Below, one piece after another: positions 1 to 10,790 of a DNA stretch of 54,190 bases (position 1 is the stretch's first letter; every line of letters begins with the position of its first letter). The notes below the pieces were generated by a model. It searched no databases and was not told the DNA's origin. It saw nothing but the letters and a program-made list of their open reading frames with translations. This DNA comes from Tubiluchus corallicola. Lineage: Eukaryota > Priapulida > Priapulimorpha > Priapulimorphida > Tubiluchidae. Where the stretch lies: positions 60,001-114,190 of the forward strand of contig JAQGDQ010000679.1 in NCBI GenBank assembly GCA_030141605.1, given 5' to 3'. The position numbers and the translations under genes are program-made.

Positions 1-1370
1 TAAAATTTCATTTAGGTTTAGCTTGCATATGAAACATTATGCTCGCATTCTTTCCACGACGGTAGGTACCCTTTCCCTCGCAACAAATTGTCGGTATCCT
101 CACTCGTTTACAACATCAAATTTGACAAAGTTTTTACTGGAATGCATTTGTTAATATATTCTTAGCAAACGCGCGGTTAACTCTTTTTATTTACCAAAAA
201 TTATCGGACGCGGAATCATCGTCATCAAATCACACATGAATTACAATCGTGGAAGTCTAGAATCACACAGAAATTAGATTTGTTTTAAACTTAACAACTG
301 TTAAAATTATAAAAAAGCAAGATTCTGAAAAGGGACACTTTGCTTCAGTTGTGTTATGTATTTACCTACCCATATTTTCAACACTGTAACATTGTGTGGG
401 GTTTGACATATGCTTCTACTTTGGACAGGTTAATCAAATTACAAAAAAGTTAATTAGAATTGTTGCCCATTCAGATTACAACACTCATAGAAATGCTTTA
501 TTATTATTACTATATTATTTTCACTATAGCATTTTTATAATGCTTAATAACATTATTTTATTATACATTTTTTATATTCATTATTGGAGCGTTTTATTTC
601 TTTTAGTAAATTTGGTTATATAAGTCTGGTGTTTTCGTCTCCAACCATACTTAAATATTTTATTTGTATGATGAAAATAATGTATTTTGTTTATCAGAAG
701 TGTACTTTTGTATAAAATTTTCATTATTTACTAACACTCTCATTTTCCTTTTTAAAATTTAACAAACTTAAAACTTATGACTTTATTTAAATGATTTTCA
801 TCAGTTTTCTCTATAAAGACATATTATTACCTGTGTAAAGGACCATATTTTTATGCTCTTTAACAGCTTAAATTTGTAATGTTGATTACACACGAATTCA
901 AAGAGTTCACGGTAACATTGCAATGTATTACTACTATTTTTATTGTTAGTGGAGTTTGAGCCTTGCCTTAAAGGAGAAGGGTTAGGATATTACAGAGTTC
1001 ACCTGGTCTATAGTACGTATGGTGAAGCCATGTTTATAAGTATGGTGAAGCCATGTTTATAAGTATTTAATATGGAAATGAATTCTTAAAATAAAAAAGA
1101 CTGCCAGTACCCACTTGAGGAAAGACATGACTTTTATTTAGACACAATATCCTTTGTAACGTTTCCAGCTACAACATGACCAGTTGTAGGTCAAAACGTC
1201 AAATTGGTGCTGGCCGTAATTACATTAATTAGTAATTAATAAGTTGTCAACGTAATTTAAATTTCTGCTGTTCAAAAAATTTTATCTAACCTCTTTCATT
1301 TTTCCTTATATTACTGAAACAGAAATTGGGAATATGACACAACAGTTTCACTGTTGTTCTATGAAAGCTG
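1..1370. other. AT-rich stretch without recognisable gene
   Basis: No exon with coding character and no known repeat was recognised. The open frame at 396-623 is hydrophobic and low in complexity, as expected of translated AT-rich DNA. A 22-base segment around 1018-1060 (key part TATGGTGAAGCCATGTTTATA) is duplicated in tandem. An upstream exon of the pentraxin-domain gene could lie here, but none could be identified. Confidence 0.4.
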
Positions 1371-1495
1371 TATGTGTGTGTGTGTGGGGGGGGGGGGAGG
1401 CGGCTGCGTGCGTGCATGTGCAGGTGTGTGTGCGGGTGCGTGCGCGCGTGCATGCGTGTGTGTTTGTGTGCATACGTGCATGCGTACATGCAAGT
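1371..1495. repeat. GT/GC-rich alternating purine-pyrimidine tract
   Basis: A run of TGTG, GCGT and CATG steps, interrupted by a G run of about 12 bases near 1386-1397. The open frames translated from it on both strands are low in complexity and are not genes. Alternating purine-pyrimidine DNA of this kind can adopt Z-form; that is general knowledge, not something shown here. Confidence 0.8.
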
Positions 1496-1681
1496 GAGGA
1501 TTCGAGTGAATGACAAAAGAAAGTGTGGAGAAAGAGACAGGGGGATGGAAGAAATACAGTGAGGAAAGACAGAAAGAGAAGACTGAAAGAAGGTGGGGAC
1601 GAAGAAAGAGAGAGAGAGAAAGTGAGAAGAATATTTCCAGATTGAATGAAGTGAGTCTGCAAATGTACCCAGCAGTGATGT

Positions 1682-1944
1682 AAAGACAAGGTAGGTCATC
1701 AAAGGTCACCCGGCAAAGACAAGGTAGGTCATCAAAGGTCACCCGGCAAAGACAAGGTAGGTCATCAAAGGTCACCCGGCAAAGACAAGGTAGGTCATCA
1801 AAGGTCACCCGGCAAAGACAAGGTAGGTCATCAAAGGTCACCCGGCAAAGACAAGGTAGGTCATCAAAGGTCACCCGGCAAAGACAAGGTAGGTCATCAA
1901 AGGTCACCCGGCAAAGACAAGGTAGGTCATCAAAGGTCACCCGG
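1682..1944. repeat. 33-bp minisatellite, 8 near-identical copies
   Basis: Eight head-to-tail copies of a 33-bp unit containing GTAGGTCATCAAAGGTCACC. Each unit carries two AGGTCA hexamers in direct orientation separated by TCAA. Because 33 is divisible by three, the minus strand stays open and repeats an 11-residue peptide, which explains the 193-codon open frame. That frame is not a gene. The copies are almost identical, so the array is young or homogenised. Confidence 0.95.
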
Positions 1945-2249
1945 TTGTCATTTTAAAAGCTCAACTTGTAAAGCAGCTAGAAAGACAAAATTTGACAGAT
2001 ACTTTGTCATAGTAGAAGTTTCCATAACAATGGTAAATAGTGTTCCAAGCAACAGCTAGGCTTTTGGTCGGAAAAAACTAAATAACCGAGTAACCCCATG
2101 CTTCGCATTCCGAGCTAGTTTTTCATATATTTGAGAAGGCTTACAGATTTTGCTTGATAACATTTGAATGACCGATAACAGATGAAAGTTAGTGAGAGAC
2201 AATGGTGATGATATTTTTCACTCACCTAGTAACATTTGTATTATTTAAT

Positions 2250-2283
<34 letters not shown>
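2250..2283. repeat. (TA)n microsatellite
   Basis: Uninterrupted TA dinucleotides for about 30 bases, ending about 50 bases before the acceptor of the first pentraxin-domain exon. Confidence 0.9.
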
Positions 2284-2284
<1 letters not shown>

Positions 2285-2331
2285 GCTCATGTCTTTTCTA
2301 AATGTATAAAAGTATTTAATTATTTTTGCAG

Positions 2332-2453
2332 TGGCTGCAAAGTTTTGGTTTCGTCGATAATGCATTTTCAGTTCTGTTTGTGGATGATAATGGTTACTTA
2401 GCTGCGTTCCTATCCGAAGGAGATCTTGTTATTATCATTGATTTAGCGATAAT
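2332..2453 (+). CDS. Pentraxin/LamG-domain protein, exon 1 of the visible part
   Basis: Internal exon after acceptor TTTTTGCAG, ending at donor AAT|GTAAGT. It is 122 bp, entered in phase 0 and left in phase 2. It translates as a run containing WLQSFGFVDNAF, then FVDDNGYLAAF, then SEGDLVIIID. This alternation of short hydrophobic strands with a DNGYL turn is typical of the first half of a pentraxin or LamG beta-sandwich. It joins exactly to the exon at 3961. The preceding exon, which should hold the start of the domain, was not found, so the gene is partial at its 5' end. Confidence 0.75.
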
Positions 2454-2997
2454 GTAAGTATGTACACCACTCTACTTATATGCTAAATCTTGAAAACTAC
2501 TTGTGTCTATGTGTGTGCGCATGCGCGTGTGTATGTACAGAAATGGTGTACCTTTGTAGTAGCAGTCTAGTCATGAATGATCAGTCCCGTCATCATAAAT
2601 TGACTCACTGATGCGCGGCCATGTTGTTTATCGCAGTACACATTTTATATGCATTTTAATGAAAATGGGAATTTCTCAGTCGGTCAATCCAGATGGCTGA
2701 ACGAGCATTGTCATCATTTCAGAATGGGACAGAATAATAGATCCCTTTTATAGATCACAAAAACCAACAAAAGCAAACGATTTATTCAATTACTAACGGA
2801 ACAATTATTGTTAAAATAATTTATAAAACTACTTAGAGCAGAACAGTTAAAATTAATTTTTGCATATGTAACACTAATCTAGTTAATGCTAAAGATAAAA
2901 ACATTGCAAATTGAAGCACTACATGAAATTGTATCATTAATTTCGGTGGTATTTGGATTTTCTTGTATAAGCTAAACCCTGCAAAAGAATTTTGCAC

Positions 2998-3115
2998 ACA
3001 AACCAATGACAACCCACACCACACAACCCACACCACACCGTCCACACCACCCACACCAAATGACCCATACCACACCATGCCTCACTGCATCGCACCACAC
3101 TCAGTGCATCACTTC
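2998..3115. repeat. CA/CCA-rich low-complexity tract
   Basis: Imperfect CACACC, CCACA and ACCCACACC repeats lying within the first pentraxin-gene intron. No consistent unit was seen. Confidence 0.7.
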
Positions 3116-3960
3116 ACCACTCGATTTCTTTCAGTCTGTCAGTCAGGGATTCTTCCCGGTACCCCTTCATTAAGTTAAACGCGCCCATACAATTTTATCG
3201 ATACATTCACTAATTCTGCTGATTGTGAGTACGTCTTGTTGTCTGTATTTGCTTTACGAAATATTTGTCAATACGAAAGTCCGTGCAAAATCCTCAATAA
3301 TTGATCAAGTAGTTGGTAATTCTCGGGAAATCTTTCTCCATACCCCACCCGCACAAATTACGCAGTGGGCGGATAATGCTCAATGAAGCGGGAAGTTATA
3401 ACATTGTGCACTAGCAAACAGAGGGATCAGACTAGGTTGAGTCAGTAGCTTAAATGCTAAGACGCACGCCAAGAACCCATCAACTCTGTTAAAATACTGA
3501 TTTGTTCACAAATTTTCAGCGCCTCTTTCTTTAACTAATTAGCTGTTAGACTAAATCTTGTAAGCGTGAAGAGTTTCTTAAGTGTGGGTGTTGTTTGTTA
3601 ACTCTGGTCAATTTTCGTACAATACGAAAAACTACCGTCAAAGATGTAGCTTTCATAATGTTAGTTTTTACTAACAGCTAAAAACTGACTCGTTACTAAA
3701 AAACTGCCTGAAATGTCAGACATTTGCAGAAGTCTTACAGTTTGTTTCTCTACTACTAAATCTTTGCATGAAAAAAGTACTATTTTTGCTGAATGAAGTG
3801 CAAAACTTGGGTTTGATAGATGTAAGATTTTGCCGCTTTTAAATCATTTCAAACGCCAATTATGACGCAGTTTTGCTGTCTGCTCTTTCCAGAGTATATC
3901 AGCTGTAAACGGGTTTTTCACTTTTGTCTGAAATGCCCTACTTTTGTCTCTTTCTTATAG

Positions 3961-4079
3961 AACAACTGTTCCAAATTTCGCCGAATTGGTACTAGATGGT
4001 GAATGGCATCATATCGCACTAACGTGGAAGGTACAAGAATCGGTAAAAGTCTACGTGGATGGATCTTTAGTACTAGAAG
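3961..4079 (+). CDS. Pentraxin/LamG-domain protein, exon 2
   Basis: Internal exon of 119 bp between acceptor TTCTTATAG and donor GAAG|GTGAGT; enters in phase 2 and leaves in phase 1. It encodes LDGEWHHIALTWK followed by VKVYVDGSLVLE. The G-x-WHHIA-x-TW then x-VYVDG pattern is the core of pentraxin and LamG-like domains. In classical pentraxins the signature is H-x-C-x-S/T-W; here the cysteine position is alanine. Such domains bind ligands outside the cell. The ligand is unknown. Confidence 0.85.
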
Positions 4080-4933
4080 GTGAGTGATCACGTGCTGGTT
4101 TGAGTGGTTTCTTGATTAGTGTAAAGTTTTTATCACTTCACATTGTTGCTACAATTACAGCTTGAAAATTTTTGTGTTGCATGGCTTTGTTAAATACAGC
4201 GTTTGGCCGGAGTAAGCTGACATTTATAAAAATAAACTTAAAAGAACTGAAATATGTTTTGAACTCGGTTTATAACGTTGAAATAGGAACAAATTCATAT
4301 CGATAATCGAGTAAAACTTAAAAAAATTCAATGTTGTAGACACTGTAAGGCATAAGTTTTAGTAACTTAGTAACATGATTTAAGAGGAGCTGTACTGCTT
4401 TCTGGATTCATTCCTCAGGTTAGAGTTAAAAAAGCAGTCGTTCTGTAGAAACCATTCACTATTACTATCCGCGACTACTGATGAATAATTTGCTTATTTT
4501 CAATAATAAATGCAGGTACGGGCTAACTGAGTCTTCAGTTTTGATGAATGTATGGCGTGTGCGGTCCTGCTAAACTTCGTATCTGCCTTGTATGTTTTGG
4601 TACAATGTCCTGTATGATATCATTGCCTATGCCATCATACAACCCACTTTGGGATTCTTGTGTACACAACGTATACCAGCTAGTAATGATTTTTTCTTGT
4701 TAATAATGTGGATATACGCATTTAGCACTAAGTTTTTTCTTGATTCCTTTTTTCGGTTTAGGTTGCAATGAAGGATTTATTTCCAGCAGCGCAAATTTGT
4801 GCTGTTGGGCGTAAACTGATTCATCGTGTCAGTAAATTTATTTTTAACGGCATAAAAGATATATTTTCTGCAGCTGTGGAGATCGAGATTACTTTCTTGA
4901 CTTTCAAAACCTTTCTTATTTTGTTCGTTATAG

Positions 4934-5091
4934 ATGCAGCTGCCGATGGAACAGTCAGCGTCCCCCCATTTTCTTTTATGTACCTTTTAGGAGTTCCACT
5001 CCTAGGAAGCTTTCGTGGAAAAGCAACAAACGCAAGAATGTCGTCAACTGCCTTGTCTGATGATGCTATCGGTAACAATTATAACCGACTT
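4934..5091 (+). CDS. Pentraxin/LamG-domain protein, exon 3
   Basis: Acceptor TTCGTTATAG at 4933; the phase-1 entry completes a codon with exon 2. It encodes LLGVPLLGSFRGKATNARM and then STALSDDAI, the late part of a pentraxin fold (usual form: G-SF-x-G, then a strand, then ALSDDEI). To reach the next exon in frame I end it at CTT|GTTTGA (5091), giving IGNNYNRL joined to ASTCHYDNGD. A better-looking donor at 5072 (GTAACA) leaves the wrong phase. The open frame that begins upstream at 4768 uses intron sequence and is not the real exon start. Confidence 0.7.
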
Positions 5092-5743
5092 GTTTGATTT
5101 CCTATTCAGATTTATCATAAAATTAAATTTTTGCTGAAACAGATTAGTTATTACGATCTGTGTGGCGTGTGCTTATTTTTGAAATGCTACACTTTTACTC
5201 TTAAAATGTCTTATTCCACTCTTATCTGGGCTGATATCTGCTCATGATTTTATTTTACTATTTTTAAATAAATTTACAATATACTATAAAGATAATTAAT
5301 ATAAATCAAAGTTTTTATGCCCTATGCACAACTGTTGTTCTTTGTCGCTTTTGGACTGCACAAGTTGTAGAGAACGATAACTGTTCAGGTCAATTGTATT
5401 TCTGACACTCGATTTAAACTTCATTAGTTCTTTCATTAGTTTTTCGGGATGCCTGGTATGTTCTACAATTCAGTAGCTCGATCAGTGATCGTGACCTTTA
5501 ATCTTTGACCTCAAATATATTCCGCTTCTAATCGTTCTTTCGGCAAACTTGTTTTAGATTTGTTGGAGTTAGACATAACCATCCTCAAAGCCATTCCTAT
5601 GACATTGATTTATATGTTTGGTTCTTTTCTGTTTATGCCTATATATATTTTCACAAAATAATATTAATCACTTTATCATAAAACGTAGCTATAAAGTATA
5701 GTCTGCTTACCAATAATAGTTTATTATTGTTTAGAAGATTTAG

Positions 5744-6082
5744 GCTAGTACTTGCCACTACGACAATGGCGATATTTTAGCCTGGAACCAAGATACTATT
5801 CAAACATCTGGTGATGTGAATTTCAACAGTCCAACGGACTGCCCATTTGTTGGAAAAAATCCAGCATTATGCCCTACAGGAGACTCTCGTGGTGAAATAC
5901 TGGAACTTTTGGTAGCATTGGCAAATTATGTCCTGCCAAACAGTGAGTTCACTCACCGTAAAATAGAGAGAGTGAGAGACAGTCGAAAGAATCTCAAAAA
6001 ACTTATTTCGCTAGAAGGAGACAAATTACGTGGACATGTTTTCACTAAACTATCAGAAAGAAAGGACAAAAGATACAAGTAA
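5744..6082 (+). CDS. Pentraxin/LamG-domain protein, exon 4 (last one seen)
   Basis: Acceptor GATTTAG at 5743, phase 0. It encodes CHYDNGDILAWNQDT and SGDVNFNSPTDC, matching the closing strand and final cysteine of pentraxin domains (usual form C-x-GD-x-x-AW ... GDV ... C). A short tail follows with GEILELLVALANYVLPN. Two ends are possible: a good donor, AACA|GTGAGT at 5943, or read-through to a TAA at 6080-6082 with a basic tail rich in K and R. The donor looks better, in which case the protein continues in an exon I could not identify. Pentraxin domains occur alone and in large receptors such as some adhesion GPCRs; nothing here decides between them. Confidence 0.75.
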   Translation, partial: ASTCHYDNGDILAWNQDTIQTSGDVNFNSPTDCPFVGKNPALCPTGDSRGEILELLVALANYVLPNSEFTHRKIERVRDSRKNLKKLISLEGDKLRGHVFTKLSERKDKRYK

Positions 6083-7180
6083 TGTCGTGCTATGCTGTAC
6101 AATTTAACATGGAGGAGTGTGCAGGCAAGAGCCAGAATTTTTGCAAAAAAGTTATTGGCATCAGTGGGTTTAGCAACGCTTCAGTTTTGCTGGATTATAT
6201 TCAGGAACACCAGACTGTAATCATGGAGACTTTTTATTAGAATTATCTGGATAATGTCGTATTTTAATTTATTGTTAAAGTAGTTGGTATTGGTCTCACT
6301 TGTAACAATCACTTGTTATTAATATAATGTTACTAAGTATCATTGTTATTATATATTAAAATATAATTAGCGGTTGGTTTAAGATATTGTATCTGCCAAT
6401 GTCATTTATTTTTTAAAATGTTATCACATTTTAATGTATTGTTAAAGTGGCTGGTATTGATTTCTCTTGTAATAATCATTAGTTACTAAGTATCATTTCA
6501 CTGTTATTTTCGACAAAATCTAGTGTGGCGTTGTTGTGATTTTGTATTTGCCATTATCACGTCTTCTTGTTGTATAGTAACTATCAGTGTTACGACGTGT
6601 TAGCACAAGTGTTGAATTTGTACGAAATGGTAGTTAGTTTAGTTCGCTTATTTTTCAATAAATATCTGAAAAAATATAATCTGAACAAAATTGCAAAAAA
6701 AAAATTTGGTTTAAAAATGCGCCTGGATGTCGTACTCACCGTCAATACAGAAAATCATGTTATTACTACCTTATCTATAACACAGGTTACCAGCAGTAAC
6801 TGATGTACACCATAATTATGGTTTTGTACAAGGAACGCCATGTGAAAACTTTGACCAATAAAAAAAAATTATAAAAGTTTTTTATAAGTTGCACATGTTT
6901 TAGTGTAATTATTTTTAGCACGAGCATGGGAACTTGTCCACAGCCAAGACTTCATTTATGGTACAGATCATCTGCTTTTTTGAAAGTAGCATCCCTGTTG
7001 GTTATATATAAAGCGACTCGCACTGAGGCAAAAATCACATAACCAAAGTACTCCTAAAAATGAAAACTTTTACAAAATAGAAAAACTGTGATTGTTGATA
7101 TCCCAATAAAAGCTCTCACAGATTGTGCTAGTATTATAACACCTCACTTTAGCTAGATAGCTTATCAAATTTTAATGCAT
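6083..7180. other. No clear gene; possible 3' region of the pentraxin-domain gene
   Basis: A plus-strand frame of about 54 codons ending at TAG 6239-6241 contains FNMEECAGKSQNF and VLLDYIQEH. Its composition is protein-like, but no family is recognised and no splice junction links it in phase to 5942. AATAAA signals occur near 6657 and 6859. The rest is AT-rich, with a diverged duplication: the segment near 6265-6360 resembles the one near 6430-6510. Confidence 0.3.
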
Positions 7181-7189
7181 TAAGATTTT

Positions 7190-9000
7190 CCCGAAATTTG
7201 AAAATTAGCTAATGTTACCCCACTATATAAAAAAGGTGAAAAATACAACCCAAAAAACTGCAGTCATGGACCAAGTAAAATTTTTGAAAGAATAATGTGC
7301 AGTCAATTAAATAATTGTGTTGAAAACGATAAACTTCTTGCAAATAGACAGTTTTGTTTCAGAAAATATTATTCTATTATAGACGCAATAACTCATGCCT
7401 TGGAAGATTGGCGCTATATAACTTGGACAATGATAAATACGTCATGTCAGCTTTTTTAGACTTTAGTAAAGCATTTGATTTTGTTAACCATGACTTATTA
7501 GTAGAAAACTTGCGTTTGTTAACCATAAATTATTCATAGAAAATTTGCATTTGTTAACCATGACTTATTAATAGAAAACTTGCGTTTGTTAACCATGACT
7601 TATTAATAGAAAACTTGCGTTTGTTAACCATGACTTATTAATAGAAAACTTGCATTTGTTAACCATGACTTATTAATAGAAAACTTGCGTTTGTTAACCA
7701 TGACTTATTAATAGAATACTTGCGTTTGTTAACCATCACTTATTAATAGAAAACTTGCATTTGTTAACCATCACTTATTAATAGAAAACTTGCATTTGTT
7801 AACCAAGACTTATTAATAAAAAACTTGCATTTGTTAACCATGACTTATTAATAGAAAACTTGCGTTTGTTAACCATGACTTATTAATAGAAAACTTGCGT
7901 TTGTTAACCATGACTTATTAATAGAAAACTTGCATTTGTTAACCATGACTTATTAATAGAAAACTTGCGTTTGTTAACCATGACTTATTAATAGAATACT
8001 TGCGTTTGTTAACCAAGACTTATTAATAGAAAACTTGCATTTGTTAACCATGACTTATTAATAGAAAACTTGCGTTTGTTAACCATGACTTATTAATAGA
8101 AAACTTGCGTTTGTTAACCATCACTTATTAATAGAAAACTTGCGTTTGTTAACCATGACTTATTAATAGAAAACTTGCATTTGTTAACCATGACTTATTA
8201 ATAGAAAACTTGCGTTTGTTAACCATGACTTATTAATAGAATACTTGCATTTGTTAACCATGACTTATTAATAGAAAACTTGCATTTGTTAACCAAGACT
8301 TATTAATAAAAAACTTGCATTTGTTAACCATGACTTATTAATAGAAAACTTGCGTTTGTTAACCAAGACTTATTAATAGAAAACTTGCATTTGTTAACCA
8401 TGACTTATTAATAGAAAACTTGCATTTGTTAACTAAGACTTATTAATAGAAAACTTGCGTTTGTTAGCCAAGACTTATTAATAGAAAACTTGCATTTGTT
8501 AACCATGACTTATTAATAGAAAACTTGCGTTTGTTAACCAAGACTTATAAATAGAAAACTTGCATTTGTTAACCATGACTTATTAATAGAAAACTTGCGT
8601 TTGTTAACCATGACTTATTAATAGAAAACTTGCGTTTGTTAACCAAGACTTATTAATAGAAAACTTGCATTTGTTAACCATGAATTATTAATAGAAAACT
8701 TGCATTTGTTAACCATGACTTATTCATAGAAAACTTGCGCCACTTAGGCTTTGACAACACGTCACTCAAGCTAATAAAAAACTATTTTCAAAACAGAAAG
8801 CAAAGAGCCAAGCTAAATAAAGCTACACTCTCAACATAAAATACAATAATACAGGCATACCACAAGGAACAATTCTAGGATCTCTGTTGTTCTGCGTTTA
8901 TGTGAATAAAATTACCACTGTTTTACAGAATTCTGGCATAACACAGTATACAGATAATTTTGTGTATTTATGCAGCACACAAAAATCCAATAACAGCTAA
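7190..9000 (+). pseudogene. Dead non-LTR retrotransposon reverse transcriptase, split by a minisatellite
   Basis: Before the satellite, several frames give LANVTPLYKKG, then SKIFERIMCSQLNN, then SAFLDFSKAFDFVNHDLL. After it come HLGFDNTSLKLIKNYFQNR, GIPQGTILGSLLF and QYTDNFVYLC. These are the ordered blocks of a CR1/Jockey-type LINE reverse transcriptase. The catalytic Y-x-DD box reads YTDN, and frameshifts and stops are present, so it is inactive. Between the VNHDLL and NLRHLGF blocks the gene is interrupted by about 1.26 kb of 35-bp repeats made from its own sequence. No endonuclease domain was seen. Confidence 0.85.
7480..8739. repeat. 35-bp minisatellite (about 36 copies) derived from RT codons
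   Basis: The unit contains TTGTTAACCATGACTTATTA followed by ATAGAAAACTTGCGT. The first copy is the RT sequence itself (FVNHDLLVENLR) and the last runs straight back into the RT (ENLRHLGFD). Variants TGCGT/TGCAT, CCATG/CCAAG and GAAAAC/GAATAC are mixed along the array, consistent with local re-duplication of blocks. As 35 is not a multiple of three, the expansion destroys the reading frame. Confidence 0.97.
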
Positions 9001-9009
9001 ACAATTTTA

Positions 9010-10227
9010 TGATGAATACAGGATTAAGAAACCATAAAGATATAAAAAATAAAAAAATGTAACAAGCCTCTTACTCGGGGGTATGTTATAAAACAGCCAG
9101 GGGCTAAACGAAATGACAGTAGTTATATTCAGTTATCTGGCAAGATTTTCTTATCAGTGAACCTGGATCATTAGTACGCTTAGTTATAGAAACATGTCAG
9201 TACACAAATACAACATGACAACCGTTCCAGAACACTAACATTTCATTCATATTGCGCTGAAAAAGTACTGATGAAACTTTTAACAACAATTATTAAACGT
9301 AATGTCTAGTAATAAATTTTAACTCTGATAAACAAATGATGAGTAAAATTTATGGTAACTGCTGCTGAGTAATGGTGTGAAGGATTTTAGCTTGTACTTC
9401 AGTGTTCTTTCATTCTGTAAACCCTCCTATACTGTCCTTTTTAACTGCATTCATATATGTATGTCTTGACTTGGCTTCTTTTTGTCCTGCTCTACTGACA
9501 GAGGTAGTTTACCTGGCTAGTTGGCAGTCTGTTCTTGGCTAAGAAAGTTGTTGTTGTTTGTCTCAGTTAAACCATTTATTTGTCAAGAGTAGTAGAGCCA
9601 TGATGTAAGTTTTTTGGTTATTCAGTCTCACTTTACTATTAATTTCTTTGTTTTCTTTTTGGCTCAAATTAGTTTGTTATATTTTATGATTTTTCTTACA
9701 GATAAGACGTAATAAAGCTACTCAAACATGAATTTTTTCACTTTGGGCATCATGAAGTAGTAGTCTCTCACAGATGGATTAGTAACTAGTATTGCCAGAA
9801 TCGTAATTATGGCATGTATTATTGTCAAAATTATTGTCAAAATGGTTGTGTTGACCGATACAAATAACCCCAAGTTGACGTTTGCATTGATAAACAAAAA
9901 TTTAAAAAAAATATTTCAGTGTTTCAAAAAAAAACTTGTTATAGCGTAATTGAAGAACAGTATACTTACTGTATTTATTAGTTAATAAAATTTGAAGATA
10001 GCGTACTTTAACTAGCAAATCAAAGGTACCCTCAAAGCAAAAATTTGATTTCAGCAGTTAAAAGCAGCTTTCGCTTAATTTTCTGCTGCTTGAAACTCCT
10101 CTTCCTATGAATCCCAAGACGATAGTAACAGAGATATAGAGGCTGTTTTTTCAACATGCCCGTGTTATGTCCAATCACGCCCCCCCCTCCAGCATCTATT
10201 TCTGGTTCATAAACTATTATGTAGTTT
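9010..10227. other. No recognisable gene
   Basis: AT-rich sequence without coding blocks on either strand. A tract near 9590-9610 ends ATGATGTAAGTT, which resembles a splice donor but has no convincing exon around it. Confidence 0.4.
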
Positions 10228-10777
10228 TTGTTGTTGGCACCTTCTGTCTCGGAAGACAATGGAATGTGCGCCAAGAGAGTCATTGATCACATTGATGGAG
10301 CTGCAGCGTCGACTGCGGCTGAGCAGTGCGATCCTTGAACGTCTCCAGAGCGCACGCCTGGGCAAGGTGTATGGAGATCCTGAGTTGCCCAGATAACAGG
10401 AACCCCCTCTCTTCATCCCTGGTGTAGTCCAAAGGAAAGCGGAGCGATACGTTTGGCACCAGGTTGGCTGCAGGAGCTGTCGGAGTCAATGAGCATGCTG
10501 CACTGGTCCGCCTTCGGGGCTCCACTCCTGATTTGGAAGGTTTACTCCTCTACACATGGCTGTTGGGTCACTTGACCTCCTCCGCCCTCTAGCCGTTGGC
10601 TGCTTGTGCAGCTCCTCCGCCTAGTGTCGAGATACAGTGTGGGCATCCCGCAAGCCTACAGCATCTGGTATTCCTAGGCGGTCACCCATCCAAGTACTAA
10701 CCAGGCTCTATGTTGCTTAACTTCGGTGATCATACGAGAACCGGTCTTTTCAACGTGATTTGGCCGTAACAAACCCT
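10228..10777 (-). mobile_element. 5S-rRNA-headed SINE, copy 1
   Basis: Minus-strand orientation: a 5S rRNA-like head, then a body of about 420 bp shared with the copy at 29661, then a short AACAACAA tail. The element is flanked by a 13-bp direct repeat TATTATGTAGTTT (10215-10227 and 10778-10790), the mark of target-primed insertion. SINE3-type elements with 5S-derived promoters are known in animals; I did not recognise this body and saw no tRNA-like segment. Open frames on both strands of the body are shared by the copies only because the sequence is shared. Confidence 0.85.
10654..10770 (-). rRNA. 5S rRNA-like sequence (SINE head, pseudogene)
   Basis: Minus-strand sequence beginning GTTACGGCCAAATCACGTTG and including TGATCACCGAAGTTAAGCAA, TTAGTACTTGGATGGGTGAC and CGCCTAGGAATACC, closely following eukaryotic 5S rRNA over about 117 nt. 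The internal control region (A, intermediate and C boxes) is well preserved. Because the same 5S-plus-body unit recurs at 30077, this is the promoter head of a retroposon and not a stand-alone 5S gene. Confidence 0.85.
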
Positions 10778-10790
10778 TATTATGTAGTTT

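Noticed and set aside
1359-1940. 193-codon protein with MTFDDLPCLCR-type repeats
   Set aside because: The frame comes from a 33-bp satellite and runs on into low-complexity GT-rich DNA.
4768-5097. Independent gene starting at the ATG at 4768
   Set aside because: The frame joins intron sequence to exon 3 of the pentraxin gene; the acceptor at 4933 gives the domain-consistent phase.
10280-10525. Conserved small protein shared by 10280-10525 and 29714-29980 (minus)
   Set aside because: The similarity is that of two SINE copies; differences include indels and replacement changes, with no sign of coding constraint.
10654-10770. Functional stand-alone 5S rRNA gene
   Set aside because: It is fused to a SINE body, flanked with it by a target duplication, and the same fusion recurs at 30077.
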